A stretch of DNA of 11,523 bases from UBA4055 sp036721445 (GTDB taxonomy: Bacteria; UBA4055): NCBI GenBank assembly GCA_036721445.1, contig DAIMKZ010000072.1:1-11523 (forward strand), written 5' to 3'. Under the pieces are notes generated by a model, which was not told where the DNA came from, made no database searches, and saw only the letters and a list, made by a program, of their open reading frames with translations. Below are positions 5,726-11,523 of the stretch, one piece after another (the first letter of the stretch is position 1; each line of letters opens with the position of its first letter). A program made the translations under genes and the position numbers.

Positions 5726-5766
5726 AACGTCTGAAAATACGTAATATGTCGTATTTTTTCTGACGT
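5726..5766. repeat. Long hairpin
   Basis: AACGTCTGAAAATACG (5726-5741) faces CGTATTTTTTCTGACGTT (5749-5766) across a seven-base loop. Fourteen or more pairs form, with small bulges. It lies beyond the strong terminator and has no T-run of its own, so it is more likely part of the repeat cluster than a terminator. Confidence 0.55.
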
Positions 5767-5863
5767 TGTGCCTATTTTAAACGGATATACGAATGTCGTA
5801 TTTATTTTATAATTAAAGCTAATCAAAACGGCAATACGCCATATGTCGTTTTTTTCTACTATA

Positions 5864-6451
5864 TCAACGAACTTGTTTACCGAGCATGTTGTCTTTGAGA
5901 CTTTTCTGAGCGGGTTTGTCGCAGAACCAGATACCCCAGAGAGCTTTCTTGAAGTCGAGTCCTTCAATGGTGTCGTTGAGTTTACCGTTCTTATATACTT
6001 CCACGCCTTTTTCGGGGATATAAGTGATGTCGTAAATGTCGTTCTCTTTGATCTCTTCTTTGAATACTGCTATAAACCTGTCGATCTTCTTGCGGAGGGG
6101 AGAAGTGTTATCGTTCGTGGAGTTCTCGAAGCCTTCTTCGACGGCGTTCTTCATTTTCTTGCTTGTGATTAGAGTAGATATTATATGCAGCTTTATTGAC
6201 ATGGTCTCATCGGCGTTCATGACTTTGTTCGCGTCGGTGTTCTTCTTTATCAAATAAAGTCCTCCCACGTACAGGTCGAGGAAGAATCTCTCTCTTACGC
6301 CGGCTCCGTTGAGTATGAGTTCCTTGTCGGCAACTGTTATTTTGTCAGGCATCTTTACTCCGCCGATGTTCAGGCCGAAGAGCGTTGCGGAAACGATTAG
6401 TATCAGTATTATAGTTTTCAATTTCAGTCCTTTATTAATTTTATCTGACAT
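5864..6451 (-). CDS. Chalcone isomerase-like periplasmic protein
   Basis: 195 residues from the chosen start. An N-terminal signal or anchor (KTIILILIVSATLFGLNI) is followed by the bacterial chalcone-isomerase-like pattern: GVKMPDKITVADKELILNGA, GVRERFFLDLYVGGLYL, a middle KK...AVEEGFENS helix, the YIPEKGVEVYKNGK strand, and GLDFKKALWGIWFCDKPAQ followed by LKDNMLG. This is the full length of the domain. Bacterial members are exported proteins without proven chalcone isomerase activity and may bind fatty acids or other small hydrophobic ligands. Start choice: ATG 6451 has AAGGTGA seven bases upstream, inside the rseP coding end; an in-frame ATG at 6469 has no ribosome binding site. The gene overlaps rseP by 11 bases, so it is translationally coupled to it. 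Its stop faces the convergent FGE-fold gene across the repeat cluster. Confidence 0.85.
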   Translation of the reverse strand: MSDKINKGLKLKTIILILIVSATLFGLNIGGVKMPDKITVADKELILNGAGVRERFFLDLYVGGLYLIKKNTDANKVMNADETMSIKLHIISTLITSKKMKNAVEEGFENSTNDNTSPLRKKIDRFIAVFKEEIKENDIYDITYIPEKGVEVYKNGKLNDTIEGLDFKKALWGIWFCDKPAQKSLKDNMLGKQVR

Positions 6452-7535
6452 TTTCTTCACCTTCATCATTTTTTTTAAATATCCTTGCGGTGTCGTTGAA
6501 GAAGACTATCATCATGAGCATGAAGAGTATGATCATCCCGGTCTGAAGTATCCTGAATTTGACTTTCTGCGGGATCTTTTTTCGGGTGATCCCTTCGTAA
6601 AGTATGAACATGAAATGACCGCCGTCAAGAAGAGGGACAGGCAGTATGTTGAGGAACCCGACATTGACGCTGATGAAGGCTATAAAAGCCAGATACGCCC
6701 ATATTCCTGCCCGCGCACTTTCACCTGACATCTGCGCTATCATGATCGGACCTCCGAGGTCTCTGAAAGAAGCTTCGCCCGAGACGAGCATTCTGATGGA
6801 AAGCCAGCCGATTTTTACCCAGTACCATGATGTTTTAAAACCCTCGGACAGAGATTCAGTAAGCGAAGCGTTCTTTATGACCGTTTCTGAAAATATTCCT
6901 ATCAGGCCGATCTCTTTTATCTCGCCGTCGACGAGTGTGCGTACCGACATTGTTTTTACGGGCAGAATAAGTATCGAGTCCGCTCTTGTTACTGTGACGA
7001 GGAGCTCATCATCCGGCCTGCTGTGGATCATCTCTGTCAGCCCGGTCCAGTCTTCGACATGCTCTCCGTTAACCCCGTTAATGACGTCTCCGAGCATAAA
7101 TCCGGTTTTTTCAGCCGGTGAGTTTTCGGAAAAACCTTTAATTTCAGTGGAGTGGACTTCAGGAATACCGTTAATATAGGTGATGAAAGAGTAGATCGCG
7201 ACCGCCAAAACGAAGTTCATGATCACTCCTGCAAGTATTACGAACGATTTCTGAAAAAAATTCTTCGATTCGAATTCAAAAGACTCGCCTTTTATTTCCT
7301 CGCCGCCCACGCTGCTTTCATCCATCATCCCGGTTATTTTCACATATCCGCCCAGAGGTATCCACGCTATTCTGTATTCGGTCTCACCCCATTTTTTCTT
7401 AAGCAGCGCTCTTCCGAATCCCAGCGAGAATATTTCAACCCTCATGCCCGTAAGCTTGGCCGCCGTAAAGTGTCCTAGTTCATGAATGAAGACGATTATG
7501 CCCAGAAGAATAATAAAAGAGAAAATTGTCGTCAT
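6441..7535 (-). CDS. rseP: RseP-family site-2 zinc metalloprotease (M50B)
   Basis: 364 residues, the usual length for short RseP proteins with one PDZ domain. It is an inner-membrane protease that cuts transmembrane segments of anti-sigma factors and signal-peptide remnants. HELGH at 18-22 lies in the first membrane helix and gives the two zinc histidines and the catalytic glutamate. A second helix spans ~98-120. A PDZ domain (SPAEKTGFMLGDVINGVNGE, ~139-185) covers the periplasmic side. GGPIMIAQMSGE (261-272) is a conserved motif, and NILPVPLLDGGH (296-307) contains the third zinc ligand, D304. A last helix is at ~333-347. The start ATG at 7535 has AAGGGA six bases upstream, inside the end of glcD, and only two bases separate the genes. 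The downstream chalcone-isomerase-like gene overlaps its end. Nothing is missing; assignment to the family is secure, the substrate is unknown. Confidence 0.95.
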   Translation of the reverse strand: MTTIFSFIILLGIIVFIHELGHFTAAKLTGMRVEIFSLGFGRALLKKKWGETEYRIAWIPLGGYVKITGMMDESSVGGEEIKGESFEFESKNFFQKSFVILAGVIMNFVLAVAIYSFITYINGIPEVHSTEIKGFSENSPAEKTGFMLGDVINGVNGEHVEDWTGLTEMIHSRPDDELLVTVTRADSILILPVKTMSVRTLVDGEIKEIGLIGIFSETVIKNASLTESLSEGFKTSWYWVKIGWLSIRMLVSGEASFRDLGGPIMIAQMSGESARAGIWAYLAFIAFISVNVGFLNILPVPLLDGGHFMFILYEGITRKKIPQKVKFRILQTGMIILFMLMMIVFFNDTARIFKKNDEGEENVR

Positions 7536-7537
7536 CG

Positions 7538-8917
7538 TTATCCCTTAGTTATGTTAAATATCTTGTCCGGATTGAAAATGTTGTCCGGGTCGAAAGCTTT
7601 TTTGATCTTTTTCATGAAGGCGATCTCGTTCTTAGAGTACTGAATGCTCATGAAATTCTTCTTGGAAAGACCGATCCCGTGTTCACCCGAAATGTTGCCT
7701 CCAAGCTCGACCGCTTTTTTGAATACCTCCTCTGACGCCAGCCTGGCATTGTTGGTCTCGGTGCTGTTGTTCCTGTCGAATAGGATATTCACATGGAGAT
7801 TCCCGTCTCCCGCATGCCCGTAAACTATAATCCTCAGGGCGAATTTCTCCGACAGGGTGCGAGTGAACTCGATGAAGGCGTGCATATTCGAAACAGGCAC
7901 CGTAATGTCCTCATTAAGCTTATCGTTCGATATTCTCTTGATCGCCGACGAAACAGCTTTTCGCATATTCCAGAACGATCTCTTTTCGGTTTCGCTTTCG
8001 GCTTTTCTGTATCTGATGACCTTCATCAAAGAAATTATGTTTTCCAGCAATATCGATCTTTCAAGCAGTTCGGGAAGGAAGTATGAATCGAGCTTTATTA
8101 TCAGAACGGCTCCGGTATTTTCAGGCAGATCGATCTTTGAATACATGACGGCTGCTGAAAGAGCGTCTTTATCTATAAGCTCGATTACTGAAGGATCGAC
8201 CCCGCTCGATTTGATCTTGATGACGGTGTTGACCGCATTCATCAGATCCGCATGATAGGTGATGAAGGTCTCTTCCAGCGGCGGCCTGTCCAGAAGCTCG
8301 AGAGCTATCTCGGTCACTATACCGAGAGTCCCCTCAGAACCGATCATGACAAAGCATCCGGGAAAACTGTCTTCCGGGCTGTAAACGCCGCAGCTGTTAA
8401 TTTCTCCGGCGGAGTCAACGAACTTAAATCCTTTAACATATCGTGAAGTGACTCCGTATTTAACGCAGTGAAGCCCTCCGGCATTCTCGGCAAAATTGCC
8501 GCCGAGGGTCGATACGGCGCTGCTGGAAGGGTCGGGCGGGTAATAGAGTCCCAGCCTGTCAGCCTCTTCTCTGAGCCGGTCAGTAACTACGCCCGGTTCA
8601 ACATACGCGATCCTTTTCCGCCTGTCAATTCCGATGATCCTGTTCATCTTCTCAAAGTTCAGCACGATCCCGCCCTTTAAAGGAACAGCGCCGCCGCTCA
8701 TGCCGGTCCCCGCGCCTCTGGCGATAACGGCAATGCCGTTCGCCGCCGCGATCTTAACAACGGCCGCGACTTCCTTTTCCGTACGGACATTGACTACAAT
8801 ATCAGGTGTTCCCGTGAATCTTGTAGTATCGGATCTGAATATATATCTGATCTCCGGTGAAACATCGACCGTTCCCGTCTCAAGAACTGATTCTATTTCT
8901 TCAAGTATAGTCTTCAA
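7538..8917 (-). CDS. glcD: FAD-linked oxidase, GlcD / D-lactate dehydrogenase type
   Basis: 459 residues. It oxidises a 2-hydroxy acid (glycolate, D-lactate or similar) with FAD as cofactor. The PCMH-type FAD domain shows RGAGTGMSGGAVP (67-79), PPDPSSSAVSTLGGNFAENA (127-146), GLHCVKYGVTSRYVKG (148-163) and IGSEGTLGIVTE (192-203). The C-terminal domain shows FWNMRKA (315-321), NEDITVPVS (335-343), GHAGDGNLHVNI (367-378) and GEHGIGLSKK (411-420), which carry the metal and substrate ligands. The start is a TTG at 8917 with a GGA-type site upstream; no ATG or GTG is in frame before a stop further up. No iron-sulfur partner (GlcF) is next to it, so electron transfer may go through another protein. 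It is the first gene of the glcD-rseP operon. A TATAAT box at 8984-8979 lies upstream without a clear -35. The family is sure, the substrate is not. Confidence 0.9.
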   Translation of the reverse strand: MKTILEEIESVLETGTVDVSPEIRYIFRSDTTRFTGTPDIVVNVRTEKEVAAVVKIAAANGIAVIARGAGTGMSGGAVPLKGGIVLNFEKMNRIIGIDRRKRIAYVEPGVVTDRLREEADRLGLYYPPDPSSSAVSTLGGNFAENAGGLHCVKYGVTSRYVKGFKFVDSAGEINSCGVYSPEDSFPGCFVMIGSEGTLGIVTEIALELLDRPPLEETFITYHADLMNAVNTVIKIKSSGVDPSVIELIDKDALSAAVMYSKIDLPENTGAVLIIKLDSYFLPELLERSILLENIISLMKVIRYRKAESETEKRSFWNMRKAVSSAIKRISNDKLNEDITVPVSNMHAFIEFTRTLSEKFALRIIVYGHAGDGNLHVNILFDRNNSTETNNARLASEEVFKKAVELGGNISGEHGIGLSKKNFMSIQYSKNEIAFMKKIKKAFDPDNIFNPDKIFNITKG

Positions 8918-9010
8918 AATTTTATTCCGTATGATTTTGTGACCTGGGACACAGCTTTAACTCCGGAATGTTCTTATAATTATAACAGGTAGTTCAATAA
9001 CAGGGGGAAT

Positions 9011-9034
9011 GAACGGGCTGTAAAAAGCCCGTTC
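9011..9034 (-). terminator. Hairpin after glgP, probable terminator
   Basis: Perfect stem GAACGGGCT / AGCCCGTTC with a six-base loop begins two bases after the glgP stop (9037-9039). On the minus strand no T-run follows the stem, so it may rather stabilise the mRNA end; on the plus strand a T-rich stretch follows it. It separates glgP from the glcD operon. Confidence 0.6.
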
Positions 9035-9036
9035 TT

Positions 9037-11523
9037 TCATTTTATAAACCATTTTACATATTCGGGATAAAGTTCGTAGAAAAAATCTGAAGAAGGTCTA
9101 ATTCTTATGTTGTAACCCTGCTCGCCTGAACCGGTAACAGTAAAACTTCCGGTATATTTAGCCACATTATCCTGATACATTTCAATGAATTTCAGTTCTA
9201 TTTCCCGGCATGTGCTGTTGTCCGGGCTGTAGAAGAATTCGACTTTAAGGTCCTTCTCGCTCATTCCGTCAAGATAAGCATAAACTTCGACCGGAATGTC
9301 CTGCTGCTTGTTTACTCCGTGTGATTCTATATCCGTGAAAGCGTCCTTAATATATATGCTGTTCCATTTCTCATGAAATTTCTTATTAAGAGCGATTATC
9401 TCGTCGATCTTTTTATAATTGTCCTTTTCGAGAACATCCAGATTTGAGAATTCCTTCGCGTAGAATTTATTGTAGTATTCTGTAAGCATTCTGTGCATGT
9501 TGAAACCTTTACCGACAGAATAAATGGAGTTCTTCATCATTTCGACCCAAGGCTCGGGATAATAGCTTTCGCTCTTCTCGTAATATATTTCCGTGATCTC
9601 CTCTTCCAGAAGGTCATATACCTGCTGTGCTTCCGCTGAGGTTTTCTGCGCAATGTCAGAGTAAATATCGCCGGCCGTGATGGCCCATCCGTTTTTCCCG
9701 TTGTAGCACTCCGGCCACCAGCCGTCAAGAACGCTGAGGTTCAGAACTCCGTTGATCCCTGCTTTAATTCCTGATGTTCCGCTCGCCTCAAGAGGTTTTA
9801 TCGGATTGTTCAGCCATACATCGACACCCTGGACCATATGACGCGCTATATCCATGTCATAATCCTCTACGAAAACAACGTGGTCTTCAAGGCCGTATTC
9901 AACTGCGAAATTCAGGATCTCTTTTATTATCGTTTTTCCTGCAATATCGGCTGGATGAGCCTTGCCGGCGAATATTATCTGTACGGGTTTTTGCGGATTC
10001 ATAAGTATCTTTTTCAGCCTTTCAGGATCCTGAAGCAGAAGGTTTGCTCTTTTGTATGTGGCGAATCTTCTTGCGAACCCGATGGTTAAAAACTGGGGGT
10101 TGAGCACATTAGAAGCTTTCTTTATACTTTTTGCCGGAGCTCCCCTTCTCTGAAGCGTGTGCACAAGTTTTTTTCTTACGAAAGTAACGAGCTGCTCTTT
10201 TCTTCGTTTGTGTGCTTCCCAGATCTCGTTGTTCGGTATTGCAGATACGCCTTCCCATATCTCGGACCTGTTCGCTCTGTGCATGTAATCGGGACCCAGA
10301 TAACGGTCGAAGAGATAGGTTATCTCCATACTCAGCCATGTCTGAAGATGAACACCGTTCGTTACATAACCTATAGGCACTTCGTCATCGTGCATATGAG
10401 GAAATATCTCTTTCCACATATTCCTTGAAACCTCGCCGTGAAGTTTTGAAACGCCGTTCCTGAACTTGGAATATTTTATTGCGAATATAGGCAGCCAGAA
10501 TATACGGGAGTTATCCACGCGTCCGCACTGAAGGAAACTGTCTAAGGTCATTCCGAGAGATTCAACATCATTCTTGAAATATTCGCGTATGAATGTTTCG
10601 TCGAAATGCTCGTTGCCCTCTATAACCGGAGTATGAGTTGTGAATACGGTAGACTGGATGACGAGCTGTTTGGCCTTTTCGAAGCTCATTTTATTGTCGA
10701 TGACGAGTTTCTTCATTCTTTCGATAATAAGGAACGCTGAATGACCCTCGTTCAGGTGGAAGATCTTGGGTTTGATACCCAGTATGTCGAGAGCCTTCAA
10801 TCCGCCCTGACCAAGTATGATCTCCTGCTGTATTCTCAGATGTTTGTCGGCAACATAGAGGTGATCTGTTATGCAGCGCGTCGAGAGGCTGTTCTGCGGA
10901 ATGTTCGTGTCGAGCAGGTACAGCTTTACTTTTCCTACATCGATCTCCCAGATCTTGATCCATACATCTTCATTCTTGATCTTGAGAGGGAACATTACAG
11001 GCTCACCGGCGGTGTTCAGGGTCTCTCTTACAGGTTTAAGGTACCATTTATTCTCCAGATACTCTTCCTGCTGGAAACCGTCTATGGCGATCCTCTGGTT
11101 CATGTATCCGTAAGTATAAAGAAGACCTATCCCGTAAAGTGGGATGCCTGTATCTGATGCCGCCTTAAGATAGTCTCCCGCAAGAACGCCGAGACCTCCC
11201 GAATAAATGGCTACGGATTCGTGCATACCGAACTCCATAGAAAAATACGCTATCGAATCATCCTTATCCGCGGGTATATCAGTTCCTTGTTCATCGGTAT
11301 AATAACCCTCGAAGCTCATATATCTTTTGAATTTATCATGCACTTTTTCAAGCTCATAAATAAATCCGCTGTCCTTAGAAAGTCTTTCCATTTCTTCCGG
11401 CGGAAGTTTGTGCAGAAATTCAACAGGGTTGTGCTTTACACTTCTGAAAAGTTCAGGATTGATCCTTATGTAGAGCCTTTCAGCCTCTTTGTCCCATGTT
11501 GACCACATATTGTAGGATATCTC
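9037..11523 (-). CDS. glgP: Alpha-glucan (glycogen/maltodextrin) phosphorylase, 5' end outside window
   Basis: At least 828 residues. It releases glucose 1-phosphate from alpha-1,4-glucans with pyridoxal phosphate (GT35). The frame stays open past the Met at 11508 to the window edge; the extra residues EISYN before MWSTWDKEAERLY match the conserved start of the DUF3417 domain, so that Met is internal. Numbering from that Met: DUF3417 ~1-70; the YFSMEFGMHESVAIYSGGLG block (88-107); HLNEGHSAF (251-259); THTPVIEGNEHF (291-302); GYVTNGVHLQTW (380-391); ARRFATYKRANL (479-490); EASGTSGIKAGINGV (574-588), where K582 is the pyridoxal-phosphate lysine; and DGWWPE (595-600). This is the phosphorylase type without the long eukaryote-like regulatory N-terminus. 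A C-terminal beta domain (~730-823) closes the protein. It is followed by a hairpin and then the glcD operon. It suggests storage or scavenging of glycogen. Confidence 0.95.
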   Translation of the reverse strand, partial: EISYNMWSTWDKEAERLYIRINPELFRSVKHNPVEFLHKLPPEEMERLSKDSGFIYELEKVHDKFKRYMSFEGYYTDEQGTDIPADKDDSIAYFSMEFGMHESVAIYSGGLGVLAGDYLKAASDTGIPLYGIGLLYTYGYMNQRIAIDGFQQEEYLENKWYLKPVRETLNTAGEPVMFPLKIKNEDVWIKIWEIDVGKVKLYLLDTNIPQNSLSTRCITDHLYVADKHLRIQQEIILGQGGLKALDILGIKPKIFHLNEGHSAFLIIERMKKLVIDNKMSFEKAKQLVIQSTVFTTHTPVIEGNEHFDETFIREYFKNDVESLGMTLDSFLQCGRVDNSRIFWLPIFAIKYSKFRNGVSKLHGEVSRNMWKEIFPHMHDDEVPIGYVTNGVHLQTWLSMEITYLFDRYLGPDYMHRANRSEIWEGVSAIPNNEIWEAHKRRKEQLVTFVRKKLVHTLQRRGAPAKSIKKASNVLNPQFLTIGFARRFATYKRANLLLQDPERLKKILMNPQKPVQIIFAGKAHPADIAGKTIIKEILNFAVEYGLEDHVVFVEDYDMDIARHMVQGVDVWLNNPIKPLEASGTSGIKAGINGVLNLSVLDGWWPECYNGKNGWAITAGDIYSDIAQKTSAEAQQVYDLLEEEITEIYYEKSESYYPEPWVEMMKNSIYSVGKGFNMHRMLTEYYNKFYAKEFSNLDVLEKDNYKKIDEIIALNKKFHEKWNSIYIKDAFTDIESHGVNKQQDIPVEVYAYLDGMSEKDLKVEFFYSPDNSTCREIELKFIEMYQDNVAKYTGSFTVTGSGEQGYNIRIRPSSDFFYELYPEYVKWFIK

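Larger units (their letters stand above)
5640..5863. repeat. Cluster of imperfect palindromic repeats between convergent genes
   Basis: 224 AT-rich bases with three copies of ATGTCGT (5746-5752, 5793-5799, 5843-5849), spaced 47 and 50 bases. Each is preceded within a few bases by ATACG and followed by T-rich sequence, and the second and third also share an upstream ACGG. A hairpin and an inverted TACCG copy lie in the same stretch. A 116-codon minus-strand frame crosses it, but the repeats and its overlap into the next gene suggest it is not coding. It looks like a degenerate dispersed repeat. Confidence 0.5.

Noticed and set aside
5617..5967. 116-codon minus-strand frame as a gene
   Set aside because: It runs through the terminator's T-run and the palindromic repeat cluster and overlaps the 3' part of the chalcone-isomerase-like gene in another frame; composition follows the repeats and no domain is visible.
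11506..11508. ATG at 11508 as the glgP start
   Set aside because: No ribosome binding site is upstream, and the frame continues to the window edge with residues matching the family's conserved N-terminal domain.

Overview
The window looks like chromosomal DNA of an uncultured Gram-negative bacterium. Signal-peptide proteins, a site-2 protease of the RseP type and a periplasmic chalcone-isomerase-like protein imply two membranes. Secreted FN3 and formylglycine-generating-enzyme (FGE)-fold proteins would suit FCB-group lineages such as Cloacimonadota or Delongbacteria. That placement is a guess from style and was not tested.

Left part (1-3734) is AT-rich accessory DNA with every gene on the minus strand. 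Reading along the minus strand there are: an attC-like site (3658-3734); a Gly/Ala-rich membrane-active-looking protein (2362-3618); a second site (2281-2357); a duplicated ferritin-like four-helix protein (1221-2162); a third site (1114-1191); a truncated gene tail (973-1116); a protein with two Cys4 zinc modules (192-980); and the start of a cytosolic FGE-fold protein that runs off the window (1-165). The three ~77-bp imperfect palindromes each end in or near the integron core GTTRRRY. Two of them lie just downstream of a stop codon, so this stretch is best read as an integron gene-cassette array or a piece of one.

Middle part (3735-5863): a plus-strand pair encodes a secreted FN3 protein (4025-4492) and a secreted FGE/C-type-lectin-fold protein (4517-5497). 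The last ~125 bases of the second gene have the hallmarks of a diversity-generating retroelement (DGR) variable region: GC-rich DNA in which 15 of 16 presumed variable codons end in C, encoding mostly Tyr, Ser, Phe and Asn inside the W-N-x-x-A-N-x-C-R-V-A-N-R frame. No reverse transcriptase or template repeat is in the window, so the DGR must act from elsewhere. A bidirectional terminator and a cluster of imperfect palindromic repeats separate this pair from the next genes.

Right part (5864-11523) is higher-GC housekeeping DNA on the minus strand: glgP (alpha-glucan phosphorylase, 5' end beyond the window), a hairpin, then an apparent operon glcD - rseP - chalcone-isomerase-like gene, with a 2-base gap and an 11-base overlap between genes.

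The main interest is that a cassette array of unknown-function genes lies beside a remote DGR target, with FGE-fold genes on both sides of the array.
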